Below are positions 8,035-16,518 of a stretch of 64,000 nucleotides of DNA, in pieces. Position 1 is the stretch's first letter, and each line of letters opens with the position of its first letter. Position numbers and translations under genes: made by a program. The DNA is from Hypericibacter adhaerens (GTDB lineage Bacteria > Pseudomonadota > Alphaproteobacteria > Dongiales > Dongiaceae), in the NCBI RefSeq assembly GCF_008728835.1, contig NZ_CP042582.1:4452217-4516216 (forward strand), written 5' to 3'. The notes below the pieces were generated by a model. It made no database searches, was not told where the DNA came from, and saw only the letters and a list, made by a program, of their open reading frames with translations.

Positions 8035-8946
8035 TTACTCCGCCGCCAGCGCCTGCAGCTTCGGCCGCTTGGCGACGGCGGCGCGGATGATGCCGAGCAC
8101 GCGCTCGCGCTCCTCGCCCGCGAGCGGCATGCGCGGCATGCGCACCGTCTCGGTGCCGAGCCCGACCTCGGCCTGCACCAGCTTGATGTACTGGACGAGC
8201 TTGACCGAGACATCGAGGTGCAAGAGCGGCATGAACCAGCGATAGAGCGCGCGGGCTTCCTCGTAGCGGCCCTTCTGCGCCAGACGGTAGAGCTGCACCG
8301 TCTCGTCGGGGAAGGCGTTGACCAGGCCCGCGACCCAGCCCACGGCGCCCAGCATCAGGCTTTCCAGGATCAGGTCGTCGACGCCGCAGAAGAGGATGTA
8401 GCGGTCGCCGCAGAGATTCACGATGTCGGTGATGCGCCGGACATTGTCGGAGGATTCCTTGATCGCGACCAGCGTCTTCTCGTCGGCGAGCTCGGCGAAC
8501 ATCTCCGGCGTCACATCCACGCCGTAGGCCGGCGGGTTGTTATAGACCATGATCGGCAGGTCGGTCGCCCGCGCCACGGTGCGGTAATGCGCCAGCGTCT
8601 CGCGGCGGTCCGACTTGTAGATCATGCCCGGCAGCAGCATGAGGCCGCCGCCGCCGATCTTGGCGACGTCCTCGGCGAACTTGCAGGCGTTCCTGGTGGT
8701 GGCCTCGGCGGTGCCGGCCAGGACCGGGACCCGTCCCTTCACCGTGTCGAGCGCGAGCTTCACCATCGCGCGCTTCTCCTCGCCATCGAGCGTCGAGGCC
8801 TCGCTCAGCGAGCCGCACATGATGACGCCGTTCACGCCGGCCTTGACCTGCCGCTCGATCGAGGCGGCCGTCGCCGCCATGTCGATCGATTGATCGGGTT
8901 TGAACTGCGTGGTGATCGCCGGGAATACGCCGCGCCAGCCGGTCAT
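8035..8946 (-). CDS. DapA-family lyase, candidate 1-pyrroline-4-hydroxy-2-carboxylate deaminase
   Basis: A 303-residue class I aldolase-type (beta/alpha)8 barrel of the dihydrodipicolinate synthase family. The Schiff-base lysine is in LVAIKESSDN, the catalytic tyrosine in IMVYNNPPAYG, and the usual GTTGE carboxylate-binding loop is replaced by MCGSLSEAS. That replacement speaks against true DapA. In bacterial hydroxyproline clusters a DapA homologue deaminates pyrroline-4-hydroxy-2-carboxylate to 2-oxoglutarate semialdehyde, and the hydroxyproline-epimerase-type gene 1 kb away suggests that role here. The start at 8946 is preceded by GGAGG. It runs convergent with the SDR gene, four bases apart. 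N-acetylneuraminate lyase-like and other specificities remain possible. Confidence 0.8.
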   Translation of the reverse strand: MTGWRGVFPAITTQFKPDQSIDMAATAASIERQVKAGVNGVIMCGSLSEASTLDGEEKRAMVKLALDTVKGRVPVLAGTAEATTRNACKFAEDVAKIGGGGLMLLPGMIYKSDRRETLAHYRTVARATDLPIMVYNNPPAYGVDVTPEMFAELADEKTLVAIKESSDNVRRITDIVNLCGDRYILFCGVDDLILESLMLGAVGWVAGLVNAFPDETVQLYRLAQKGRYEEARALYRWFMPLLHLDVSVKLVQYIKLVQAEVGLGTETVRMPRMPLAGEERERVLGIIRAAVAKRPKLQALAAE

Positions 8947-9076
8947 GGGCAAAGCCTCCTCTGGAGGGCCGATGCGGCCCGAAGCGGCGGGAGGCTGGCA
9001 CCGGCCTCGCCTCCCGTCAATCGGCGGATTGACCGCCCCGAAACTGAAGCGATTCGAGACGGTTAACCCTCGCGGG

Positions 9077-10927
9077 TCAGAGGTCGAGCTGGACGTCATA
9101 GGCCTTCACCCAGGCCCCGATCGAGCGGGCGCGCTCGAGGCCGGCGCGGCCGGGGAGCGAGCTGCTGTTGCCCAGAGGCTGCGCCAGCAGACCTCGGATC
9201 GCCGCCCGGTCGAACAAGGGAGCGGCCGGATGCGAGCGGTCCTCCAGCATCTCCGCCACCTCCTCGCGAACCGCCTGCTCGTAAGCCGGATCCTGCGTCG
9301 AGGGATAGGGGCTCTTGACCCGCTCGAGGATCGATCGCGGCAGGAGCCCGCGCGCCACGGCCCGGAGGATGCTCTTCTCGCGCCCGTCGAAGGTCTTCAT
9401 CTCCCAGGGGATGTTGAAGACATACTCGACCAGGCGATGGTCGCAGAACGGCACCCTAACCTCGAGGCCCACCGCCATGCTCATGCGGTCCTTGCGGTCG
9501 AGCAGGAACTGCACGAAGCGCGTCAGGTGCAGATAGCTGATCTCGCGCATGCGCCGCTCGGCGGCGGATTCGCCCGCGAGCTGCGGCGTCTCGGCGATGG
9601 CGCTGGCATAGCTGTCGGCCTCGAACCCGGCCAGATCGAGCCGCTCGCGCAAGCCCGGATCGAGCACCTGCGTGCCGTCGAAGGCCTTGCTGATATTGGC
9701 GGCAATCCAGGGGAAGGTCCCCGCATTGACGGTCTGCGGATCGTGGAACCAGGAATAGCCGCCGAAGACCTCGTCCGCCGATTCGCCCGACAGGGCCACG
9801 GTCGAGTTCTGGCGCACCGCCTGGAACAACCGATAGAGCGACGCGAACATGTCGCCCGAGACGCTGAGCGGAAAGTCGGCGGCTTCCAGCACGGCCCGAC
9901 CGAGATCGCGATCCGCCAGGCTCCGGCTGTCGAGCACGACCTCGGTATGGTCGCAGCCGATATGGTCGACGAAATCCCGCACGAAGGGCGTATCGGGGGT
10001 CTTGTGGAAATCGCCCGCGACGAAGGCCGAACCGTGCTCGGCGAAATCCACGGAGAAGGAGCGGATCCGCCCGCCCTCCCGGTCGGCGATCGCCCGGTTC
10101 GCCATCGCCGTGACGGTCGAGGAATCGAGCCCGCCCGAGAGCAGGCTGCAGAGCGGCACGTCGGACACGATCTGCCGCTGGACGATGTCCTCCATGAGCC
10201 CGGCGACATTGTCGACCGTCCGCAGGAGATCGTCGTCATGTTCCTGCGCCGTCAGCGCCCAGTAGCGATGCTTGGTCAGGCCGCGCCGGCTCACCCGCAC
10301 GATCTGTCCCGGCCGCACCTCGTGCATGCCGGCATAGACGGTGGCCTCGGGATTCTTGGCGAAGGTCAGGAGCTCGCAGAAGCCCTCGCGGTTGACGCGG
10401 GGCTGGACCTTGGGATGGGCGAGGATGGCCTTCGGCTCGGAGCCGAACAGGACGCCGTCGGCGGTCGGATAATAGTAAAGCGGCTTGACGCCCATCCGGT
10501 CGCGGATGAGGAACAGCTCCTCGCTGCGGACATCCCAGATCGCGAAGGCGAACATCCCGTTGAGCCGCTCGACGACCCTCTCGCCCCACTGCAGGTAGCC
10601 GCGCAGCACGACCTCGGTGTCGCTGCGCGTCCTGAAGCCATGGCCCAGCCCTCGCAGCTCGTCGCGCAGCTCCACGAAGTTGTAGACCTCGCCCGTATAG
10701 ATGAGCGAGGCGACCGTGCGGCCCTGTTCCTCCGCCTGCATCGGCTGCACGCCGCCGGCGAGATCGATGACGGCCAGCCGGCGATGGCCCAAGGCGACAT
10801 GGCGATCGATCCAGACCCCGCCCGCATCCGGACCCCGGCGCGCCATGGTCGCTGTCATCCGCGCGATGACAGCCTCCTGCGTGGTGAGATCGCGCCGATA
10901 GCTCACCCAACCTGCAATTCCGCACAT
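9077..10927 (-). CDS. asnB: Asparagine synthase (glutamine-hydrolysing)
   Basis: A 616-residue two-domain enzyme. Residues 1-215 are a class II glutamine amidotransferase that begins MCGIAGWVSY, so Cys2 is the N-terminal nucleophile after Met removal; RRGPDAGGVW and TYNF-like landmarks (YTGEVYNFVELRDE) follow. The synthetase domain has the PP-loop SLLSGGLDSSTVTA near residue 262. It would make asparagine, or amidate another carboxylate, with glutamine and ATP. The start at 10927 is fixed because Cys must be residue 2. It is shaped like bacterial AsnB paralogues, some of which modify natural products or cell-wall peptides. It stands alone and divergent from an exporter gene. Confidence 0.92.
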   Translation of the reverse strand: MCGIAGWVSYRRDLTTQEAVIARMTATMARRGPDAGGVWIDRHVALGHRRLAVIDLAGGVQPMQAEEQGRTVASLIYTGEVYNFVELRDELRGLGHGFRTRSDTEVVLRGYLQWGERVVERLNGMFAFAIWDVRSEELFLIRDRMGVKPLYYYPTADGVLFGSEPKAILAHPKVQPRVNREGFCELLTFAKNPEATVYAGMHEVRPGQIVRVSRRGLTKHRYWALTAQEHDDDLLRTVDNVAGLMEDIVQRQIVSDVPLCSLLSGGLDSSTVTAMANRAIADREGGRIRSFSVDFAEHGSAFVAGDFHKTPDTPFVRDFVDHIGCDHTEVVLDSRSLADRDLGRAVLEAADFPLSVSGDMFASLYRLFQAVRQNSTVALSGESADEVFGGYSWFHDPQTVNAGTFPWIAANISKAFDGTQVLDPGLRERLDLAGFEADSYASAIAETPQLAGESAAERRMREISYLHLTRFVQFLLDRKDRMSMAVGLEVRVPFCDHRLVEYVFNIPWEMKTFDGREKSILRAVARGLLPRSILERVKSPYPSTQDPAYEQAVREEVAEMLEDRSHPAAPLFDRAAIRGLLAQPLGNSSSLPGRAGLERARSIGAWVKAYDVQLDL

Positions 10928-11104
10928 CTTCGTGACCCTTTCCAGTTTGCAATCGGAAGTCCGGCCGCGCTCGGTGGTTTGCGTTGCGGCCGGGCCTTCG
11001 CAGGGCAGATCGGGGGCCGATGTTTCGGAACCATGTCGGTCGACGCGAAATCGCGTTGCTGATGTGACGCGACAGCGCCAAGGACGCCGCAACTGCAGCT
11101 TCGC

Positions 11105-11260
11105 CTTCTTCCCCTCCCCCCTTGAGGGGGAGGCTGGGATGGGGGGGGGTGGCCGCAGATTCGTTTTAGATGCGAATGACGCGATCAAGTGCTCTTGCCG
11201 CACTACGTCCTACGATCACCCCCCACCCTGACCTCCCCCTCAAGGGGGGAGGGGAAGAAA
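11105..11260. repeat. Dispersed inverted G-rich repeat, copy 4
   Basis: CTTCTTCCCCTCCCCCCTTG with G-tracts to 11150 at the left is mirrored by CCCCCACCCTGACCTCCCCC and GGGGGAGGGGAAGAAAG at the right. It lies in the 440-bp gap between the divergent asnB and DMT-transporter genes. Outside the repeat I see no clear regulatory motif in that gap. The arms resemble the copy at 44563-44712. Confidence 0.8.
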
Positions 11261-11367
11261 GTGAAACCGCGGTCCGCTCCTCCGCATGGGTGACCTGTCG
11301 CGGACGCAGGGGGTCCATGTCGCGGCGGACATGGTTCCGCCGCCGGCCCGCCCCTATAAAGAGCGCC

Positions 11368-12282
11368 ATGACGCTCGCCGATACGACGACGCCCGCGGCC
11401 GCCCCAGGCCGCGCCGCCCTGGCCGTGCTGCTGCTCGGCGCGGTCGCGGTTTCCTTCTCCGGCATCTTCGTCAAGATTTCCGAGCTGGGGCCTTCGGCCA
11501 CCGGCTTCCATCGCCTGTTCCTGGCCCTGCCGCTGCTCCTCCTCTGGCAGGGTGTCGAAGCCCGTCACCAGACAAAGGCCCCCGCGAGGCCGCAGGCGCT
11601 GCGCGATTTCTGGATCCTCGCGCTTCCCGGCCTCTATCTCGCGGCCGATCTCGTCTGCTGGCACTGGTCGATCCGCCTGACCACGGCCGCGACCGCGACC
11701 CTGCTCGGCAACACGGCGCCGATCTTCGTGACGCTGATCGCCTGGCTGGTCTATGGGCAGCGCTTCCGGCCGGGTTTCGTCCTGGGCCTCGCCGTGGCTC
11801 TGGGCGGTGTAGCGGCGCTCATCGGCGCAGTCCATCTCGACATGACCCACATTATCGGCAATCTCGCCGGTATCGGCGCCGGCATCACCTATGCCGGCTA
11901 CATCATCACCATCAAGGCCGCCCGCGAGCGCTTCTCGACGGCGCAGGTCATGACCTGGACCGCCGTCTCGGGGCTGGTGGTGATGCTGGTCGCGGCGCTG
12001 GTCTCGGGCGAGAGCCTGGTGCCCATGAGCCTGCGGGGCTGGGCCATCCTGGTCGGGCTGGCCTGGATCTCCCAGGTCGGCGGCCAGAGCATGATCGCCT
12101 GGGCGCTGCGCCACCTGCCGGTCGCCTTCTCCTCGGTCAGCATGCTGGTCAATCCGGTGGCAACCTTCTTCCTCGCCTGGTTCCTGGTCGGCGAGCGGCT
12201 GACCCCGTGGCAGATCCTGGCCGGCGTCGTGGTGCTGGCCGGCATCCTGATCGCGCGGCTTTACAGCGAGCGCCGCGGCTGA
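11368..12282 (+). CDS. DMT-superfamily (EamA) transporter
   Basis: A 304-residue inner-membrane protein with two EamA repeats and about ten helices. The first repeat starts with AVAVSFSGIFVKISELGPSA, where substrate-facing residues of this family lie, and the second ends in FFLAWFLVGERLTPWQILAG. EamA proteins are drug/metabolite transporters, often exporters of amino acids or their derivatives. The ATG at 11368 fits the usual short N-terminus; longer in-frame readings start in the repeat element. It is followed 35 bases later by the glycerate kinase gene on the same strand, so the two could be co-transcribed. The substrate cannot be predicted. Confidence 0.85.
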   Translation: MTLADTTTPAAAPGRAALAVLLLGAVAVSFSGIFVKISELGPSATGFHRLFLALPLLLLWQGVEARHQTKAPARPQALRDFWILALPGLYLAADLVCWHWSIRLTTAATATLLGNTAPIFVTLIAWLVYGQRFRPGFVLGLAVALGGVAALIGAVHLDMTHIIGNLAGIGAGITYAGYIITIKAARERFSTAQVMTWTAVSGLVVMLVAALVSGESLVPMSLRGWAILVGLAWISQVGGQSMIAWALRHLPVAFSSVSMLVNPVATFFLAWFLVGERLTPWQILAGVVVLAGILIARLYSERRG

Positions 12283-12317
12283 TTCTCTGGTCTCCCCTTC
12301 ACGAAACCGCGTCCCCG

Positions 12318-13589
12318 ATGCCTCAAGCCCCCCGTGACCTGCTGCTGAGCCTGTTCCGCGCCGCGCTGTCGGTGGTGGATCCGATGCAGGCCGTGCCGAA
12401 ACATCTGCCCCCGCCGCCCAAGGGCCGCACCATCGTGGTCGGTGCCGGCAAGGCCTCGGCCGCCATGGCGGCGGCGGTCGAGCGTCATTGGCGGGGGCCG
12501 CTCGAGGGGCTGGTGGTGACGCGCTACGGTCATGGCGCGCCCTGCCGGCAGATCGAGGTCGTCGAGGCCTCGCATCCGGTGCCCGACGAGCGCGGCCGCG
12601 ACGCGGCGCGGCGGATCCTCGAGAAGGTCCAGGGCCTCACGCCCGACGATCTGGTGCTGTGCCTGATCTCGGGCGGCGGCTCGGCGCTGCTGTCGCTGCC
12701 GGCACCCGACATCACGCTCGCCGACAAGCAGGCGATGAACAAGGCGCTGCTCAAATATGGCGTCACCATCGCCGAGATGAATTGCGTGCGCAAACATATG
12801 TCGGCGATCAAGGGCGGAAGGCTCGCCGCGGCCGCCTACCCGGCCGAGCTGGTGACGCTGCTGATCTCCGACGTGCCGGGCGACGATCCTTCCGTGGTCG
12901 CCTCGGGTCCCACCGTGCCCGATCCGACCAGCTTCGCCGACGCGCTCGCCGTGATCGAGAAATACAGGATCACCGAGGCACCCGCCGTGACCGAGCGCTT
13001 CCGGCGCGGCCAGGACGAGACGCCCAAGCCCGGCGATCCGCGCTTCGCCCGCGCCCGAACCATCATGATCGCACGGCCGCAGGACGCGCTCGAAGCCGCC
13101 GCCAAGGCGGCGCGCGCTTCCGGCATCGCGCCCATGATCCTCGGCGATTCGATCGAGGGCGAGGCACGCGACGTGGCGCTCGTCCATGCCGGCATCGCGC
13201 GCCAGGTCGCGCGCCACGGCCAGCCCGGCGAGCCGCCGCTCGTCCTGCTGTCGGGCGGCGAGACCACGGTCACGGTCCGGGGCCAGGGGCGCGGCGGGCG
13301 CAATGCCGAGTTCCTGCTGGCGCTGGCGGTGGCGCTCGACGGGCATCCGGGCATCCATGCCATCGCCTGCGACACCGACGGGATCGACGGCACCGAGGAC
13401 AATGCCGGCGCGCTGATGGCGCCCGACAGCCTGGCCCGGGGCTGGGCCAAGGGCGTCAATGCCAAGGCCCTGCTCGCCAACAATGACGGCTATGGCTTCT
13501 TCGAGGCACTTGGCGATCTGGTCAAGACCGGCCCGACCCTGACCAACGTGAACGATTTCCGCGCCATCCTGATCGAGAAGCGGCGCTGA
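12318..13589 (+). CDS. Glycerate 2-kinase, MOFRL family (GckA/TtuD type)
   Basis: A 423-residue enzyme. Landmarks of the MOFRL glycerate kinase family in order: VVGAGKASAAMA near residue 41, LISGGGSALLSLP near 117, VRKHMSAIKGGRLA near 158, DVPGDDPSVVASGPTV near 185, LLSGGETTVTVRG near 312 and GTEDNAGAL near 360. The family phosphorylates D-glycerate to 2-phosphoglycerate; older literature names some members hydroxypyruvate reductase TtuD. A pyruvate kinase gene follows, as in the ttuD-ttuE pair of tartrate-utilising rhizobia. With enolase, the pair would move glycerate from glyoxylate or tartrate metabolism to pyruvate. The start ATG at 12318 follows the exporter gene closely. Confidence 0.9.
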   Translation: MPQAPRDLLLSLFRAALSVVDPMQAVPKHLPPPPKGRTIVVGAGKASAAMAAAVERHWRGPLEGLVVTRYGHGAPCRQIEVVEASHPVPDERGRDAARRILEKVQGLTPDDLVLCLISGGGSALLSLPAPDITLADKQAMNKALLKYGVTIAEMNCVRKHMSAIKGGRLAAAAYPAELVTLLISDVPGDDPSVVASGPTVPDPTSFADALAVIEKYRITEAPAVTERFRRGQDETPKPGDPRFARARTIMIARPQDALEAAAKAARASGIAPMILGDSIEGEARDVALVHAGIARQVARHGQPGEPPLVLLSGGETTVTVRGQGRGGRNAEFLLALAVALDGHPGIHAIACDTDGIDGTEDNAGALMAPDSLARGWAKGVNAKALLANNDGYGFFEALGDLVKTGPTLTNVNDFRAILIEKRR

Positions 13590-13641
13590 GCGCCGACCGG
13601 TCCGCCGGCCAGGGAAAACATGACAAAACCGAAAGAGCCCG

Positions 13642-13677
13642 GAGCGCTTCCCGATTCCCTCGGATCGGGAAGCGCTC
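13642..13677. repeat. Perfect 14-bp inverted repeat (hairpin)
   Basis: GAGCGCTTCCCGAT at 13642-13655 is exactly mirrored by ATCGGGAAGCGCTC at 13664-13677, with an 8-base loop. It lies between the glycerate kinase and pyruvate kinase genes. No T-run follows (CTAGGCTAGG), so it may be an intergenic palindrome, an RNA-stabilising hairpin or a weak terminator. Confidence 0.7.
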
Positions 13678-13857
13678 TAGGCTAGGCATCTTCGTCGGCG
13701 GATCCCGCCCGGGATCGATCCTCGGGAGCCCCCAGCTTCCGAGCCGGGCATGGGTCCGCCCCTGCGCACCCGGAACGTTCCTGCCAGCGCCCGCCTTGAG
13801 ACAAGACGACCCCGAGACGCTTTCAGCGGTCATGAAGCCGAAGGTAGAGTTGCGAGC

Positions 13858-15276
13858 ATGAGACGTGAACGACTGGCCAAGATCGTCGCCACCCTGGGGC
13901 CCGCCAGCTCGACCCGCGAGCAGCTTCTCAGCCTCTTCCACGCCGGCGTCGATGTGTTCCGGCTCAATCTGAGCCATGGCACGCACGAGGATCACCGCGC
14001 GCGCCACGCCGTCATCCGCGAGATCGAGGCGGAGACGGGGCGGCCGATCAGCATCCTGGTCGATCTGCAAGGCCCCAAGATCCGCGTCGGCCAGCTCGCC
14101 GGCGGCGAGGCGCAGATCGAGCGCGGCCAGCCCTTTCGCCTCGATCTCGAGGACCGGCCGGGCGACAGCACGCGCGTGCGCCTGCCCCACCCCGAGGTGC
14201 TCGAGGCGCTGACGCCGGGCGCCGACCTGCTGATCGACGATGGCCGCCTGAGGCTCAAGGTCGAGCGCGTCGGCCAGGGCTATGCCGACACCACGGTTCT
14301 GCTCGGCGGACGGATCAAGGACCGCAAGGGCGTCAACCTGCCGGGCATTTTGCTGCCGGTCTCGCCCCTCACGGAGAAGGACCGCCGCGATCTCGCCTTC
14401 GCCCTCGATCTCGGCGTCGACTGGATCGCGCTCTCCTTCGTGCAGCGGCCCGAGGACGTGGCCGAGGCCCGCCGCCTGGTGCAGGGCCGCGCCGCGATCC
14501 TGGTCAAGCTCGAGAAGCCCTCGGCCATCGACCGGCTGGAAGAGCTGCTCGATCTCGCCGACGCCGCCATGGTCGCGCGCGGCGACCTCGGCGTCGAGAT
14601 GCCGCCAGAGGACGTGCCCTCGATCCAGAAGCGCATCGTCGCCACCTGCCGCCTCAAGGGCAAGCCGGTGGTGGTCGCGACCCAGATGCTGGAATCGATG
14701 GTGATGGCGCCGGCGCCGACCCGCGCCGAGGCCTCGGACTGCGCCACCGCCGTCTATGACGGCGCCGATGCGCTGATGCTGTCGGCCGAGACCGCGTCGG
14801 GCAACTATCCGATCGAGGCGGTCTCGATCATGAACCGGATCATCGAACGGGTGGAGCGCGACCCGCTCTATCGCCGCATCCTGGCCGCGCAACGCCCCGA
14901 GCCCGAGGCGACTGCGGCCGACGCGATCACCTATGCCGCGCAGCAGGTGGCCCACACGATCTCCGCCGCGGCCATCGTGACCTACACCACCTCCGGCTCG
15001 ACCACCTTCCGCGCCGCGCGCGAGCGGCCCGAGGTGCCGATCCTGTGCCTGACCTCGAAGCGCGAGACCGCGCGGCGCCTGGCGCTCGTCTGGGGCGTCC
15101 ATTGCATCGAGACGCCGGATGTCCGCAGCTTCTCCGAGATGGTCGACAAGGCCTGCCGCATCGCGCTCGCGGAAGGCTTCGCCAAGGCCGGCCAGCGCCT
15201 CGTCGTCACCGCCGGCGTCCCCTTCGGCACGCCCGGCTCCACCAACGTCCTACGGATCGCCTGGGTGGATGGCTGA
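13858..15276 (+). CDS. pyk: Pyruvate kinase
   Basis: A 472-residue cytoplasmic enzyme that converts phosphoenolpyruvate and ADP to pyruvate and ATP. It begins RRERLAKIVATLGPAS, with RLNLSHGTHEDH near residue 37, AMVARGDLGVEMPPEDV near 240 (the active-site and metal segment), ATQMLESM near 276 and LSAETASGNYPIEAV near 311. The C-terminal domain is complete. The start at 13858 was chosen because the conserved N-terminus begins right there, after AAGGTAGAG. It lies 268 bases behind glycerate 2-kinase and may be a pathway-specific isozyme, comparable to TtuE, rather than the only pyruvate kinase of the cell. Confidence 0.95.
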   Translation: MRRERLAKIVATLGPASSTREQLLSLFHAGVDVFRLNLSHGTHEDHRARHAVIREIEAETGRPISILVDLQGPKIRVGQLAGGEAQIERGQPFRLDLEDRPGDSTRVRLPHPEVLEALTPGADLLIDDGRLRLKVERVGQGYADTTVLLGGRIKDRKGVNLPGILLPVSPLTEKDRRDLAFALDLGVDWIALSFVQRPEDVAEARRLVQGRAAILVKLEKPSAIDRLEELLDLADAAMVARGDLGVEMPPEDVPSIQKRIVATCRLKGKPVVVATQMLESMVMAPAPTRAEASDCATAVYDGADALMLSAETASGNYPIEAVSIMNRIIERVERDPLYRRILAAQRPEPEATAADAITYAAQQVAHTISAAAIVTYTTSGSTTFRAARERPEVPILCLTSKRETARRLALVWGVHCIETPDVRSFSEMVDKACRIALAEGFAKAGQRLVVTAGVPFGTPGSTNVLRIAWVDG

Positions 15277-15323
15277 CGCAGCGACGCCATCGCTCCCTTC
15301 CTGATCGTCACTGTTTCTCTACC

Positions 15324-15403
15324 GTCACTCCCGCGAAAGCGGGGATCTACCGTGACGTTTGGCGCGTTGGATCAGGATGGATCCCCGCTTTCGCGGGGAT
15401 GAC
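15324..15403. repeat. 80-bp REP doublet
   Basis: Two inverted hairpin units, GTCACTCCCGCGAAAGCGGGG at the left and ATCCCCGCTTTCGCGGGGATGAC at the right, are separated by about 35 bases including GTTGGATCAGGATGGATCC. This is the intact form of the element that surrounds the larger elements at 40944-41323 and 56616-56996. Its right unit also encodes the C-terminal residues of RarD. Confidence 0.85.
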
Positions 15404-16331
15404 GTATTGCGCGCCTCCGTTGCCCCCGCAAGCTGTCCAGGCTGTAGATCACGATCGCGATCCACACGCAGCCGAAGGTGACGAGGTGGGCCGGGGTGAA
15501 GGGCTCGCCATAGACGGCGACCGCCAGCAGCAGCTGGAGCGTGGGCGAGAGATACTGGCAGAAGCCCAGCGCGGCCAGCCGCAGCTTGCGGGCGGCGGCC
15601 GCGAACAGCAGCAGCGGCACCGCCGTCACCGGCCCTGCCAGGATCAGCATGAGATCGAGATGGGTGGAGACAGTGCCGAAGCTGCCGGCGTCGATGACGG
15701 CAAGATAGACCAGCAGCGCCAGCGCTACGGGCAGCAGCAGGAGCGTCTCCACCATGAGCCCGTCGAGGCTCTCGGCCGCCACGATCTTGCGCAGCAGGCC
15801 ATAGACCCCGAAGGTCACGGCAAGGCTGACGGCAAGCCAGGGGAACTCGCCATAGGCGATGGCGAGATTGAGCACGCCGGCCGCGGCCAGCGCCACCGCC
15901 GCCCATTGCCAGGGCTTGAGCCGCTCGTGCAGCACCAGCGTGCCCAGGAGCATGTTGACCAGCGGGTTGATGTAGTAGCCGAGGCCCGATTGCACGATCT
16001 GCGCGCTCGCCACCGCCCAGATATAGAGCGACCAGTTGGTGGCGAGGATGAGTGCCGTCAGCATCAGGATCGAGCGGGCGCGCCGGTTGCGCAGCACGTC
16101 GGCCACATGCGGCCAGCGGCGCGACAGCGCCACCAGGATCGCGAGGAACGGCACCGACCAGACCACGCGATGGGCCAGCACCTCGATCACCGGCACCGTG
16201 GCGACGGTCTTGAAATAGACCGGATTCAGGCCCCAGAGGCAGAAGCAGCCCAACGCATAGAGGGCGCCGGTCAGCGTCTTGCGCTCGAGATGGGGATCAC
16301 GGGTCAAGGGCGGAAATTCGCGTCGGGCCAA
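15372..16331 (-). CDS. rarD: RarD/EamA-family permease
   Basis: A 319-residue membrane protein with about ten helices. It follows RarD in order: GALYALGCFCLWGLNPVYFK at the N-terminus, LAHRVVWSVPF near residue 52, TNWSLYIWAV near 98, QSGLGYYINPLVNMLLG near 113 and LGFCQYLSPTLQLLLAV near 255. RarD is named for chloramphenicol sensitivity; its natural substrate is unknown. The last ten residues (RHPRESGDPS) are translated from the REP doublet into which the gene runs, so the original C-terminus was probably slightly different. The start at 16331 gives a slightly extended cytoplasmic N-terminus; no clear Shine-Dalgarno decides it. Confidence 0.88.
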   Translation of the reverse strand: MARREFPPLTRDPHLERKTLTGALYALGCFCLWGLNPVYFKTVATVPVIEVLAHRVVWSVPFLAILVALSRRWPHVADVLRNRRARSILMLTALILATNWSLYIWAVASAQIVQSGLGYYINPLVNMLLGTLVLHERLKPWQWAAVALAAAGVLNLAIAYGEFPWLAVSLAVTFGVYGLLRKIVAAESLDGLMVETLLLLPVALALLVYLAVIDAGSFGTVSTHLDLMLILAGPVTAVPLLLFAAAARKLRLAALGFCQYLSPTLQLLLAVAVYGEPFTPAHLVTFGCVWIAIVIYSLDSLRGQRRRAIRHPRESGDPS

Positions 16332-16518
16332 AGGCTCTGGAATGAAGGGCCGGGCGGCCGCGGCTCACCAATCCTGAGCCGCTTTCGCCAAGAGCGCCGA
16401 TTCTAATCGAGATGCGCGAGGCTGGCGAGCCGGCTTGCCGGCCCGACCGTTCGGGCACTAGAGTCCATATCGGTATCCGTCAACGGTGCCGCACGAAACG
16501 GCGGGAGAGGGCCGTTCC

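Noticed and set aside
8900-11062. A 720-codon plus-strand open frame opposite asnB
   Set aside because: The minus-strand asparagine synthase is unmistakable (Cys2 nucleophile, PP-loop); the plus-strand reading is low complexity.
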